64,000 nt of DNA from Nostoc sp. NMS9 (GTDB taxonomy: Bacteria; Cyanobacteriota; Cyanobacteriia; Cyanobacteriales; Nostocaceae), in assembly GCF_017114995.1 (NCBI RefSeq), contig NZ_JABXKL010000066.1:116606-180605 (forward strand). Reading direction: 5' to 3'. The position numbers were made by a program, and so were the translations under genes. The notes under the pieces were generated by a model, which did not search any database, had not been told where the DNA came from, and worked only from the letters and a program-made list of their open reading frames with translations. Positions 1 through 9,300 of the stretch are shown here, piece by piece; the stretch's first letter is position 1, and each line of letters opens with the position of its first letter.

Positions 1-2007
1 AAGGCTATGGCAGCAACGGCAGAATACCTGGGTTTTGCCACCCGTCCAGTGAAAGCTACTCTTGATAAATTAGCAGAACAACCTTTGCCTGCAATTGCTC
101 ACTGGGAAGGTAAACACTTTATTGTTGTCTATGAAATCACCAAAAAGCGGGTGATTGTATGTGACCCGGCTCTTGGTCAACGCAGTCTGACAAAAGCTGA
201 ATTTCAAGCAGGTTGGAGTGGTTATGCATTGTTACTGCAACCGACACCTCTACTAAAAAGTGCTAAAGACGAAAGTAGAAGCTTCTGGAAATTTTTTGAG
301 TTAGTCAAACCTCACTATCGAACACTGCTAGAAATTTTTATAGCTTCGATAGTAATTCAATTATTTGGGTTAGTAACGCCAGTCTTTACACAGTTGTTGC
401 TCGACAGAGTACTTGTGCAACGTAGTGTTCCAACCTTAAACGCCATTGGTTTGGGAATGATTGTTTTTGGGTTGTTTGGTGTTGCTGTCAACGGTGTACG
501 GCAATATCTCTTATTTCACACTGCTAATCGCATTAGTATCGCCTTACTCGTAGGCTTCATCAAACATACCTTCCGTTTACCCCTTGCTTATTTCGAGTCG
601 CGTTTCGTTGGGGATATAATCTCGCGCATCCAAGAAAACCAGAAAATTCAGCACTTCCTTACTGGTCAGACACTCTCCATTGTGTTGGATATGCTGACAT
701 TAGTGGTTTATCTGGCTTTGATGTTCTCCTATAGCTGGCGGATGGCATTATTCGTGCTGTGTACTGTACCGCCATTTTTTATCTTGGCGCTGGCCAGCAC
801 AAGTATTTTGCGCCGCATCTCCAGAGATATTTTTAATGCAGCTAACAAAGAACAAAGCTATCTCATAGAATCCCTAAGCGGAATTCGTACCGTCCGCTCA
901 TTAGCAATTGAACAGACAGTGCGTTGGCGTTGGGAGGAACTGCTAAATGATTTAATCAAAAAAGACTTTAATGCTCAAATAATTGACAATCGCTTGCAAA
1001 TTATCAGTGGCGTCATCCAGACCTTTGTAAATACTTCATTGCTGTGGTATGGAGCGACCCAGGTAATTAATGGCGAACTAACTATCGGACAATTAGTTGC
1101 TTTCAATATGTTGGTGGGTAACGTCTTGAGTCCTTTCCAACGACTCGCTTTGCTGTGGAATGAATTACAGGAAATCGTGATTTCCACTGAACGCATTAAT
1201 GATGTGTTGGAGGCGGAACCAGAAGAAGACTTAGAAACTAAACCCCGCAAGTCGTTGGGTAAACTCCGCGGTAACATTTGTTTTCAGAATGTTACCTTTC
1301 GTTATCACTCAGAAAGTGACACTAACGTATTAGAAAATCTCAACTTTGAAATTCAGCCGGAACAGATGGTTGCAGTCGTAGGGCGCAGCGGTTCTGGAAA
1401 AACAACTCTCAGTAAATTGATTTTGGGTTTATACCCACCGACAGATGGCAAAATACTCATTGATGGTAACGATATCACCAGTGTATCTATGCGATCGCTC
1501 CGTTCCCAAATCGGCGTTGTAGACCAAGATACTTTTCTGTTTGGTGGGACTGTTCGGGAAAACATTGCGATCGCTTATCCAAATGCTTCTTCAGAAGAAA
1601 TTATCCAAGCAGCAAAATATGCTGGAGCCGATGAGTTTATTCAAAAATTACCGATGGGTTACGAATCCGAAATTGGTGAAAGCGGCGGAATGCTCTCTGG
1701 TGGGCAGCGCCAACGCCTAGCTATTGCTCGTGCTTTGCTCGGAAATCCTCGGTTATTACTGTTTGATGAAGCCACTAGTCACCTAGATTCAGAATCAGAA
1801 CGGATTATTCAAAACAACCTCAAAACAATTCTTAAAGGACGCACAAGTGTAATTATTGCCCATCGCCTCTCTACAGTCCGCAACGCGGACTTAATCCTGG
1901 TTTTAGATCAAGGTATTTTGGTAGAAAGCGGTACCCACGACGAATTAATCACTAAAAAAGGTCATTATTACTACCTGAATCAACAACAGCTGTCTCAAGT
2001 TAGTTGA
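1..2007 (+). CDS. Type I secretion ABC transporter with C39 peptidase domain (5' partial)
   Basis: Peptidase-containing ABC exporter that would cleave double-glycine leaders and move cargo across the inner membrane with the HlyD-type adaptor next door. The window opens inside the N-terminal C39 peptidase domain: the catalytic Cys lies upstream, while the His-containing stretch (IAHWEGKHFIVV) and Asp region (VIVCDPALG) are visible. A six-helix ABC membrane domain follows (about residues 95-400 from the first visible Met). The ATPase domain has Walker A GRSGSGKTT, signature LSGGQRQR, Walker B LLLFDEATSHLD and switch His IIAHRLS. The frame is open to base 1, so the Met at base 7 is not the true start. 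The three GG or RTX-type cargo candidates downstream fit this exporter. Function from family is secure; cargo is inferred. Confidence 0.95.
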   Translation, partial: KAMAATAEYLGFATRPVKATLDKLAEQPLPAIAHWEGKHFIVVYEITKKRVIVCDPALGQRSLTKAEFQAGWSGYALLLQPTPLLKSAKDESRSFWKFFELVKPHYRTLLEIFIASIVIQLFGLVTPVFTQLLLDRVLVQRSVPTLNAIGLGMIVFGLFGVAVNGVRQYLLFHTANRISIALLVGFIKHTFRLPLAYFESRFVGDIISRIQENQKIQHFLTGQTLSIVLDMLTLVVYLALMFSYSWRMALFVLCTVPPFFILALASTSILRRISRDIFNAANKEQSYLIESLSGIRTVRSLAIEQTVRWRWEELLNDLIKKDFNAQIIDNRLQIISGVIQTFVNTSLLWYGATQVINGELTIGQLVAFNMLVGNVLSPFQRLALLWNELQEIVISTERINDVLEAEPEEDLETKPRKSLGKLRGNICFQNVTFRYHSESDTNVLENLNFEIQPEQMVAVVGRSGSGKTTLSKLILGLYPPTDGKILIDGNDITSVSMRSLRSQIGVVDQDTFLFGGTVRENIAIAYPNASSEEIIQAAKYAGADEFIQKLPMGYESEIGESGGMLSGGQRQRLAIARALLGNPRLLLFDEATSHLDSESERIIQNNLKTILKGRTSVIIAHRLSTVRNADLILVLDQGILVESGTHDELITKKGHYYYLNQQQLSQVS

Positions 2008-2056
2008 TGGGGCATTGGGCAGTCTTTTTCTTCTCTACGAGACTCTACACGAACAA

Positions 2057-2084
2057 TTTTGAATTTTGAATTTTGAATTTTGAA
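2057..2084. repeat. Short tandem heptamer repeat (TTTTGAA x4)
   Basis: Four perfect copies of TTTTGAA lie between the ABC exporter and HlyD genes. Just upstream is a fragment of the palindromic family (CTCTACGAGACTCTAC) seen again at 47.6 and 56.9 kb. Such heptamer arrays are typical of heterocystous cyanobacteria; no function is assigned. Confidence 0.85.
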
Positions 2085-2130
2085 TTGATTTCTCTCCCAC
2101 TCCCCATCTACTGTTATCGGAAATAAAACC

Positions 2131-3678
2131 ATGCCACATCCCAATAGATCGTCCCCACTTCCCCAAGATGAGCAAGATAAATATCAAGGTTACAAACAGC
2201 AAGAGGAATCGGTAGAGTTTGACGAGCAGACAGAGGCAGACAATGAAAGTCAAGATTTGTACTACGGTACAGAAAAACTACTCAATGCCTTACCTCGAAT
2301 TTGGACTCGTGGTTTGTTGTATGCGCTCATCGGCTTTACTGGTCTATTCTTGCCTTGGGCAATTCTCTCGAAAGTAGATGAAACTGGTAGCGCCAGAGGG
2401 CGTATAGAACCTAAAGGCGCAACTCAAAAATTAGACGCTCAAGCTGCTGGGAGTGTCAAAGCAGTTACAGTCAAAGAAGGAGATACAGTTAGAGCCGGCC
2501 AGGTTTTACTGGAACTGGATTCTGATTTGCTGCAAACGGAACTCCAACAAGTCCAGAGCAAATTGCAAGGGCTACAAAATCGGCAATCACAACTGGAATT
2601 GCTGAAAAATCAACTCTTAATGTCAACGAGTCTTTTAGAACAACAAAATAAATCCCAAGAATTAGAAAAAATGGCTCAACTTAACCAGGTGCGGCAAAAC
2701 CTGGATGCCAAACTGAGTAGCTATAACCTCCAAAAGTTAGAAAAACAATCATTAGTTAAGCAAGCAGAGGAGCAAATTTCCACCAGTCGCGACGATCAAG
2801 AATCGGCTAAAGCCCGTTTGAGTATAGATTCTAAGCAAGTTGAACGCTTTAGCCAACTCGTTGACAATAAGGTAGTTGCTGCAACCCAATTTGATGAAAT
2901 CAAAAAACAAGAGCAAGAAAGCAAACGACTTTATAAAAAGTCTCTATCAGATATTAAACAAGCTGAATTGCGTTTAGCCCAAGAGCTAAATAATTATCAA
3001 GTAACTATCAAAACGTTGGAGTCTGATATCAAACAAGCAAAACTCCGACTGCAAGAAGAACAAAGTAGTTATAAAAGTGCCACGCAAGCCGGACAACTAG
3101 CTGTAATGAAAAATCAGGAGCAGCTAAAAGATATACAAGCACAAATAACAGCAACGCAATCGGAAATCGCTCAGACTAAAAGCCAGCTTATATCTACAAG
3201 ATTGCAAATTCAGCAGCGCGTGGTGCGATCGCCAATTAATGGGGTGATTTTTGAATTACCCACCACTAAGCCAGGAGCAGTGGTACAAGTCGGTCAAAGG
3301 ATTGCCCAAATCGCACCCACGAAAACAGACTTCGTACTCAGAGCCAATATGCCTAATCAGGATAGCGGTTTCTTGAAGGTAGGAATGCCAGTAAAAGTTA
3401 AGTTTGATGCCTATCCTTTCCAAGAGTATGGCATCGTGCAAGGGAAAGTTACTTGGATCTCGCCTGACTCGAAAGTTAGCCAAACACCCCAAGGCAATAT
3501 CGAAACCTATGAATTAGAAATCATCTTAGACCAGCAGTATGTCCAAAATGGCAACAAACGTATTCCATTAGGTGCCGGTCAGACAGCAAATGCTGAAGTC
3601 ATCATTCGTCAACGGCGAGTAATTGACTTTGTTCTAGATCCCTTCAAGAAACTGAAAAAGGGCGGTTTGGAGATGTAG
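2131..3678 (+). CDS. HlyD family secretion adaptor (membrane fusion protein)
   Basis: Periplasmic adaptor that links the upstream ABC exporter to an outer-membrane TolC-like channel. The 515-residue protein has a cytoplasmic acidic N-terminus and one transmembrane helix near residues 60-80 (LLYALIGFTGLFLPWAIL). A biotinyl-lipoyl half (VKEGDTVRAGQVLLELD) comes next, then a coiled-coil hairpin over about residues 130-370, rich in Gln and Glu. The second lipoyl half is RSPINGVIFELPTTKPGAVV, and a beta-barrel and C-terminal strand region end the protein. The length suits T1SS adaptors. No outer-membrane partner is encoded in the window. It is probably co-transcribed with the ABC gene, 123 bp upstream, and with the isomerase gene downstream. 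Confidence 0.93.
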   Translation: MPHPNRSSPLPQDEQDKYQGYKQQEESVEFDEQTEADNESQDLYYGTEKLLNALPRIWTRGLLYALIGFTGLFLPWAILSKVDETGSARGRIEPKGATQKLDAQAAGSVKAVTVKEGDTVRAGQVLLELDSDLLQTELQQVQSKLQGLQNRQSQLELLKNQLLMSTSLLEQQNKSQELEKMAQLNQVRQNLDAKLSSYNLQKLEKQSLVKQAEEQISTSRDDQESAKARLSIDSKQVERFSQLVDNKVVAATQFDEIKKQEQESKRLYKKSLSDIKQAELRLAQELNNYQVTIKTLESDIKQAKLRLQEEQSSYKSATQAGQLAVMKNQEQLKDIQAQITATQSEIAQTKSQLISTRLQIQQRVVRSPINGVIFELPTTKPGAVVQVGQRIAQIAPTKTDFVLRANMPNQDSGFLKVGMPVKVKFDAYPFQEYGIVQGKVTWISPDSKVSQTPQGNIETYELEIILDQQYVQNGNKRIPLGAGQTANAEVIIRQRRVIDFVLDPFKKLKKGGLEM

Positions 3679-3785
3679 TTAAAGGTATGGCACTGGAATC
3701 AGGAAATAGGACAAGGGAGATTGGAGGAATAATCAATGCTCCGTGCCCAATCCCCAATCCGCTTAATTATTGGAGATATCGTGTT

Positions 3786-4574
3786 ATGCCCCACAATCTG
3801 AACATTTCCACTTCAGATATTATTCACAGTCTTAAACTCTCCTGTCAGATACCTGATGTGGTGAAAGCGATCGCATCGCAAAGTATTATTGCCGAAGCAG
3901 CTCAAGCGGCAGGAATTACAGTCACCCCAGAAGAACTACAGCAAGAAGGAGATAACTTAAGGTTCGCCAAGAAGCTTGTCAAAGCTAAAGACACCTGGTC
4001 ATGGCTAGAAAAACACCACCTCTCTGTGGATCAGTTTGAAGAATTAGCCTACAACAACATCCTTTCGCGGAAGTTAGCAAATCATCTATTTTCCAATCAA
4101 CTGGAAAAGCACTTTTACGAACATCAGCTAGATTATATCGCCGCCGTTACCTACGAAGTTGTCTTCGAGGATCGAGACTTGGCTTTAGAGCTTTTTTATG
4201 CCCTAGAAGAAGGCGAAATCAATTTTCCAGATATTGCTCGTCTATATATCTCAGAACCAGAAGCCCGTCGTGCTTATGGATACAAAGGACTCCGATACCG
4301 CAAAGATTTTCGTCCAGAGATTGCAGCCGCTGTCTTTGCTGCTGCACCACCAGAAGCTCTCAAACCGATAACGACTCCCAAGGGAGTGTATTTAATTTGG
4401 GTGGAAGAAGTAATTCAACCCCAATTAGATGAACAGTTGCGCCAAAAAATCATTACAGAATCCTTTTCTGAGTGGTTAAAGCAACAAATCACCACGATGA
4501 AAATAGTTACTCAAATAGACTCAGATGGTTCACAAGAGGAATTAATAGATATGTTATTCACCAAGACTAAATAA
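3786..4574 (+). CDS. PpiC/parvulin-type peptidyl-prolyl isomerase of the secretion locus
   Basis: Peptidyl-prolyl cis-trans isomerase-like protein of 262 residues, probably assisting folding or handling of exported cargo. It has an N-terminal SurA/PrsA-like helical part (residues about 1-115) and a parvulin-like domain (about 120-235, with DLALELFYALEEGEINFPDI and the ending KPITTPKGVYLIWVEEV). No signal peptide is evident, so it may act in the cytoplasm before export. An upstream TTG at 3687 would add 33 residues, but that stretch reads through CCCAATCCCCAATCC-type intergenic repeat, so the internal ATG is preferred. ABC-HlyD-PpiC is a recurring cyanobacterial type I secretion arrangement. 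Confidence 0.85.
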   Translation: MPHNLNISTSDIIHSLKLSCQIPDVVKAIASQSIIAEAAQAAGITVTPEELQQEGDNLRFAKKLVKAKDTWSWLEKHHLSVDQFEELAYNNILSRKLANHLFSNQLEKHFYEHQLDYIAAVTYEVVFEDRDLALELFYALEEGEINFPDIARLYISEPEARRAYGYKGLRYRKDFRPEIAAAVFAAAPPEALKPITTPKGVYLIWVEEVIQPQLDEQLRQKIITESFSEWLKQQITTMKIVTQIDSDGSQEELIDMLFTKTK

Positions 4575-4893
4575 TTTAGGAATTTTCAATGTTTTTGTTG
4601 CTAAGTATCTCCCCTAAGTTAGGGTAGATTTCTCTAGTCTTCAAAAATGTTGCAGATACAGGTTTTATTTACTTCAAAACTTAATAGCTTTTCTTTTTTA
4701 GTGTTTTGTGAATATATCTACAAAGTGCTGCTTTTGCTTTATTTAAAAATTAAATTAAATCGCTATAACTTTTGCTGGGCAGCAATTATTTTAATTTCTG
4801 CTTAAATTTGTCATGCAATTTTTTCTGACTTCAAATAGGACTACATAAATGATTTTCCAATATAAATATATTAGTTTTTTTAATCATAAATTT

Positions 4894-4933
4894 CTCAAAA
4901 AAGCATTGACTTTTTTGAGTAATAAAGTATATT
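4894..4933 (+). promoter_or_regulatory. Candidate promoter with dyad over the -35 box, upstream of the GG peptide
   Basis: TTGACT (4906-4911) and TATATT (4928-4933) are 16 bp apart, a plausible sigma-70 promoter about 75 bp before the peptide start. A perfect 10-bp inverted repeat, CTCAAAAAAG / CTTTTTTGAG (4894-4903 and 4910-4919), straddles the -35 hexamer and could be an operator. The rest of the AT-rich gap from 4575 shows no gene. Confidence 0.5.
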
Positions 4934-5009
4934 AGATGTATAGCCAAACGAAACAAGTTGGTTAGACCAAATATTCCCAACACCAGTTACAAATTTTAGG
5001 AGAACTCAA

Positions 5010-5264
5010 ATGATCATTTCTGATCTGAACTACTTGGAAAATACCTCTGAAGAAATTATCGGTGGTACTTATAAGCCTAAGAAAATCGTCATCATAGTCC
5101 CTAAGCCTAAGCCCACTCCAAAATTCAACAGCGTTGCACAAGCTGATGCAGATGCTTCAGCAAAGGGCGGCCTCAACAATGTAGCCGTAACCTTTACTAA
5201 CGCCACCGTCACTCCTAATAGTGCTACTGCTTCGTCATCAAGCTTTGCTTCTACTTCTAACTAA
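5010..5264 (+). CDS. Double-glycine leader secreted peptide, Ser/Thr-rich (bacteriocin-like)
   Basis: Small 84-residue protein with a leader of the MIISDLNYLE type ending in GG at residues 18-19, the processing signal for C39 exporters such as the one at the window start. The predicted mature part (65 residues) begins TYKPKK. It has a basic Pro-Lys stretch (VPKPKPTPKF), an Ala/Asp patch, and a C-terminus in which 13 of the last 30 residues are Ser or Thr. It has no Cys, so lanthionine chemistry is excluded. A good ribosome site (AGGAG, 7 bp spacing) precedes the ATG, and a strong terminator follows about 85 bp after the stop, so it is probably a monocistronic, abundant transcript. Export is inferred; biological activity is unknown. 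Confidence 0.8.
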   Translation: MIISDLNYLENTSEEIIGGTYKPKKIVIIVPKPKPTPKFNSVAQADADASAKGGLNNVAVTFTNATVTPNSATASSSSFASTSN

Positions 5265-5348
5265 GTAGTAATAATTAAACTCTACTTACAAAAAGTATTA
5301 ACTTCTGCAAGTAGAGTTAGGCTCGAAAGCTTAGTATATTGATAAATT

Positions 5349-5385
5349 GCCGAAGGCTCTTTGCTCATTTGAGCCTTCGGCTTTT
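5349..5385 (+). terminator. Rho-independent terminator after the GG peptide gene
   Basis: A perfect 11-bp stem GCCGAAGGCTC / GAGCCTTCGGC with an 11-nt loop is followed by TTTT. It closes the short peptide transcript. Confidence 0.9.
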
Positions 5386-5623
5386 ACCCAAAATACATCT
5401 TTTGGTCTTAAATAACTGTTTTCGCAATAAAATTTTACAACTTACAACATTTAATCCTCAACCCAGTTTGCAGTCTGTGTTGTTTGCCCGCCCTGAATTA
5501 AAACTCTGGGCTAATAGTCATAAGAGGAATACTTTACCGTAACCTTAAGCTTCTCGTATACCCCCGAAAGGTAGAGAAGGGTAAAGTTCTTTTTAATTAA
5601 GTTTAGGAAGTAATCAAGCAGAT

Positions 5624-5643
5624 ATGATATCAATCGATATCAT
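5624..5643. promoter_or_regulatory. 20-bp dyad upstream of the TPR/OGT-like gene
   Basis: ATGATATC-aatc-GATATCAT is a perfect inverted repeat about 160 bp before the next gene, a possible operator with no known binding protein. The rest of the 5386-5803 gap has a fragment of dispersed repeat near 5490-5520 and no convincing gene. Confidence 0.3.
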
Positions 5644-5803
5644 TTATAAGTTTAAAAAGTCTTGAGTTCCTTGCAGATATAGGAACAAAAGACATATTAA
5701 ATAAATAAAAAAGATTGTATCAATTATGGCCCATAAATAAAAGGATGGAATTTCCTAAGTTTATTTATAGGGATTGTTAATTTTGAATTTGGAGCAAAGC
5801 GAC

Positions 5804-8776
5804 GTGACCACAATTCCTGATGCTCTCCAACTTGCAAGTCAATATTACCAAACCAAGCGCTTCACCCAAGCCGAAGAGGTTTATCGTCAAATTATAGACG
5901 TAGATCCCCAGCAGTCAGAGGCATTATATGGATTAGGTCTGCTGGCGCAGCAACGGGAACAATATCAAAATGCAGAACAATTTTTTCAAGCAGCCTTGCA
6001 ATTACAGCCTGAAGCAGGGGCAATACATAACAGTTTAGGGTTTAGTCTGCAACAACAGGGTAAGCTAGAAGAAGCGATCGCCTGTTATGAAAAAGCTCTA
6101 GAAATTCTCCCTGACAGCATAGAAGTACAAATCAATATCAGAAATGTTCTCCACATTCAAGGCAAGCTGTCACCAGAAGAACAAGTCCACTACGCAGAGT
6201 TGAATGAGCAGTTTGCTTTAGGTAGGCAACAGACAGGCGATTTCAAGATAGCAGAATTATATTATCGCCAAGCTATTGCATTGCAGCCAGATATGGTATC
6301 ATCTCATACTAATTTAGGAGAGGTACTCCAAAAACAAGGGCGATTCAATGATGCCATCGATTCTTACCAACAAGCACTAAAAATTAAACCAGACTATCAT
6401 TACGCCTATCACAACTTAGGATATCTTTTCCAGGAAAAAGGTAAATTTGAAGAAGCAATAGAAGTTTACGAAAAAACTTTAAGCATTCAACCTGATTTTG
6501 CAATCACCTATAACAACTTGGGAAATATTCTCAGGGCACAAAATAAGTTCGATGCCGCCATAGAATCCTATCAAAAAGCTATTAAAATCCGACCTGATAT
6601 TGATTACATATATTCCAACTTGGGAACAGCATTGAGAGATGATAACCAAATAGAAGCGGCAGTCGAGGCATTTGAGCAAGCCGTCAAAGTGACACCAAAC
6701 TATGATATGGCTAAATTTGGTGCTTGTATGAGCCAACTACCAGTTATCTATTCTAATGTTGATGAAATTGCATTCAGACGAAATCAGTATCAACAGTATT
6801 TGCAAAATTTAGCTAAATATTATGAATTAACTAATCAGGAAGAACGGGCAAAAGCATCTGAGGCTGTGGGAGCATTTCAACCTTTTTATTTGACATATCA
6901 AGGCTTAAATGACCAAGATTTACAGCGAACTTATGGGGAAATGATTTTCCAGATTATGTCGAGTCGCTATCCCCAAGATTGCCAGCCGCTTGTTCTGCCA
7001 AATTTAGATAAAAATCAAAAGGTTCGTATTGGTATTGTTTCTGGGTTTTTATCTAGTCATTCTAATTGGAAAATCCCTATTAAAGGTTGGGTAGAAAATA
7101 TAGATCGAAGTGAGTTTGAATTATTTGGTTATTACACCGGGGACAAAACAGATTACGCAACAATGAGTGCCACCAAGGCTTTTGATAAATTTGTCCAAGG
7201 TGTCCGCTCAACTGAACAATGGTGTGAGGTAATCACAAAAGATAAATTACATATCCTGATTTTCCCAGAATTTGGGATGGACCCAATGACCCTCAAGCTG
7301 GGTTGTTTGAGATTAGCTCCAATTCAAATGACATCTTGGGGACACCCTGAGACTAGTGGACTCCCGACAATTGACTATTACTTGAGCAGTGACTTAATGG
7401 AACCAGAAAATGCTCAAGAACATTATACAGAAAAATTAGTTAGATTACCCAATCTATCTATTCATTACGTACCTTTAGCAATTCCACCCGAAGAAATTAA
7501 GAAACCAGATATAGGTTTAAAAGAGGATGATATTTTCTTCTGGTGTTGTCAGTCATTATATAAATATTTGCCCAATCATGATGATGTTTTCCCTTCTATT
7601 GCTAAAGAATTAGGGAATTCTAAGTTTGTGTTTATTAAAAGCAAAAGTGAAGAAATAACAGAAAGATTTCGCCAGCGCTTAAACCATGCTTTTGCAGCAT
7701 TAGGGTTAGATTATCAAAATCACTGTTTGTTTTTGTCTTTCCTCAATAACAGTAAGTTTGCTGGGACTACAGCTTTAGCAGATGTCTTTTTAGATAGTAT
7801 TGGTTGGTCTGGATGTAACTCCACGCTCGAATCTATTGCTCATAATATTCCGGTTGTCACTTTACCAGGAGAACTGATGCGATCGCGGCATTCTCTGGCA
7901 ATTTTGCAGATGATGGGTATAGAAGAGACGATCGCTTCAAATAAATCAGAATACGTCCAAATCGCCATTCGTCTGGGGAAAGATGCTAAATATCGGCAAT
8001 ATATTTCCCAACAAGTTGCAGAAAATAAACATAAATTATATGGCGATTTAAAGCCAGTCAGAGCGCTGGAAGATTTTATTTTGCAACTGGTTAATAAACC
8101 AAGACAATTTAACGCCGAAGAAGTTGCTGAACTATTTCAACTTGCACTTCAAGATCATCGAGCTAATCGCCTAGACACAGCCGAACAGCTATATCGTCAG
8201 GTGATAGAAAAACAACCAGACTATTCAGAAGCATTATACGGTTTAGGGATGCTGGCACAACAAAAAGGTGAGTTGCAGGAAGCTCAGAAGCATTTGAGTG
8301 CAGCTTCGCAAGTTCAGCCTAACTCTGTGAAAATTTGGTTTAGTTTAGGCAATTTGCTTCAAGGCCAAGGACAGTTACCAGAAGCGGAAGCAGCTTACCG
8401 AAAAGCTATTGCTTTGCGACCAGATGCAGGGACAATTTACAACAATTTGGGCTACACCTTGCAACAACAAGAAAAGTGGGAGGAAGCGATCGCATCCTAT
8501 GAAAAAGCTCTGGAATTTCAGCCCAACTGCATAGAAGCGAAAATCAATTTAGGGAATGCGCTTTTTGCTCAAGGGAAGCTTTCAACAGAGAAACAAGCCT
8601 ATTATGCAGAATTGAATCATCAGATGGGCCTTGCTCACCAAGAAGCAGATGATTGGCAAACTGCTGTTGTTTACTATCGAGCTGCGATCGCAATACAGCC
8701 TGATTTGGTAGAAGCCCATTATAACTTGGGGGTGATACTGCAAGAACAAGGGAAACAAAAAATACAATCACCATAA
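5804..8776 (+). CDS. TPR protein with SPINDLY/O-GlcNAc-transferase-like domain
   Basis: A 990-residue protein that would transfer a sugar from a nucleotide donor to Ser/Thr of a protein acceptor. Residues about 1-310 are TPR repeats (EAIACYEKALEI, YHNLGYLFQEKGKFEEAI). Residues about 405-760 resemble the SPINDLY family (GT41): VRIGIVSGFLSSHSNW, APIQMTSWGHPETSGLP, WSGCNSTLESIAHNIPVVTL. A second TPR block ends abruptly within a repeat at the stop codon. GTG is chosen as start because GGAG lies 9 bp before it. That start region is itself a dispersed repeat, shared with the DUF29 gene at 53074. Position between a Ser/Thr-rich secreted peptide and a RiPP precursor suggests, by inference, that secreted peptides are its acceptors. 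Confidence 0.85.
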   Translation: MTTIPDALQLASQYYQTKRFTQAEEVYRQIIDVDPQQSEALYGLGLLAQQREQYQNAEQFFQAALQLQPEAGAIHNSLGFSLQQQGKLEEAIACYEKALEILPDSIEVQINIRNVLHIQGKLSPEEQVHYAELNEQFALGRQQTGDFKIAELYYRQAIALQPDMVSSHTNLGEVLQKQGRFNDAIDSYQQALKIKPDYHYAYHNLGYLFQEKGKFEEAIEVYEKTLSIQPDFAITYNNLGNILRAQNKFDAAIESYQKAIKIRPDIDYIYSNLGTALRDDNQIEAAVEAFEQAVKVTPNYDMAKFGACMSQLPVIYSNVDEIAFRRNQYQQYLQNLAKYYELTNQEERAKASEAVGAFQPFYLTYQGLNDQDLQRTYGEMIFQIMSSRYPQDCQPLVLPNLDKNQKVRIGIVSGFLSSHSNWKIPIKGWVENIDRSEFELFGYYTGDKTDYATMSATKAFDKFVQGVRSTEQWCEVITKDKLHILIFPEFGMDPMTLKLGCLRLAPIQMTSWGHPETSGLPTIDYYLSSDLMEPENAQEHYTEKLVRLPNLSIHYVPLAIPPEEIKKPDIGLKEDDIFFWCCQSLYKYLPNHDDVFPSIAKELGNSKFVFIKSKSEEITERFRQRLNHAFAALGLDYQNHCLFLSFLNNSKFAGTTALADVFLDSIGWSGCNSTLESIAHNIPVVTLPGELMRSRHSLAILQMMGIEETIASNKSEYVQIAIRLGKDAKYRQYISQQVAENKHKLYGDLKPVRALEDFILQLVNKPRQFNAEEVAELFQLALQDHRANRLDTAEQLYRQVIEKQPDYSEALYGLGMLAQQKGELQEAQKHLSAASQVQPNSVKIWFSLGNLLQGQGQLPEAEAAYRKAIALRPDAGTIYNNLGYTLQQQEKWEEAIASYEKALEFQPNCIEAKINLGNALFAQGKLSTEKQAYYAELNHQMGLAHQEADDWQTAVVYYRAAIAIQPDLVEAHYNLGVILQEQGKQKIQSP

Positions 8777-8792
8777 CAACACAGCAAAAATT

Positions 8793-9233
8793 ATGTCAAT
8801 AACAATTTTCGAGAAAGTTAAAGAGTTCATCATCAGAATAGTCAAAGACGAAACTTTTTACTCCCGATTAATGAGTGAAAAGATTGAGGAAGTGATAAAA
8901 GTAATGGAAGAAGGTGGCTATAATTTTTCTCAAGAAGAATTTGAAACAGCCTCCATTAAAATATTGGAATTAAAAGAACTAGGCCAGTTTGACGACCTCA
9001 GTGAAGAGGAATTACTGGGAGCCTTTGGCGGGCTTACAAACAACAATAAACAAGTCGCTCAACCAGCGTATAGTGTTGTAGCCCAACCTCCCGAAGAAAG
9101 TGGAAAACCACCAGTTAAATGTAAATGGATTCCTAAACCACGTCCCAAGCCATGGCCACATCCTTGGAAAGCAATAGATCCACCTGTACAAGCGTTATAT
9201 GGAGCAGTTGTTAGTTCAACAGAAGTACAATAA
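8793..9233 (+). CDS. Nif11-type RiPP precursor peptide (candidate spliceotide precursor)
   Basis: A 146-residue precursor. Residues 1-80 form a Nif11-like leader (FEKVKEFIIRIVKDETFYSRL, GGYNFSQEEFE, LSEEELLGAFGG) ending in GG at 79-80. The 66-residue core is Pro/Lys/Trp-rich (KCKWIPKPRPKPWPHPWK) with a single Cys at 110, and ends PPVQALYGAVVSSTEVQ. The Leu135-Tyr136-Gly137 triplet matches the XYG motif at which PlpX-type radical SAM spliceases excise tyramine. The maturase gene follows 67 bp downstream and the C39 exporter lies 7 kb upstream. The leader call is strong; the splicing site is inferred from motif plus context. Confidence 0.85.
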   Translation: MSITIFEKVKEFIIRIVKDETFYSRLMSEKIEEVIKVMEEGGYNFSQEEFETASIKILELKELGQFDDLSEEELLGAFGGLTNNNKQVAQPAYSVVAQPPEESGKPPVKCKWIPKPRPKPWPHPWKAIDPPVQALYGAVVSSTEVQ

Positions 9234-9300
9234 CCCGATAAAACGATGAAGAAATAGAATGCGTTAGTTTATTTTGAGGGTTGAGATTGAGAGTTAACCT

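Noticed and set aside
5010..5264. GG peptide as a lanthipeptide or sactipeptide
   Set aside because: The peptide has no cysteine, so thioether products are excluded.
5339..5542. 67-codon open frame after the GG peptide
   Set aside because: It runs through the terminator hairpin and repeat fragments, has no ribosome site and no protein-like composition.
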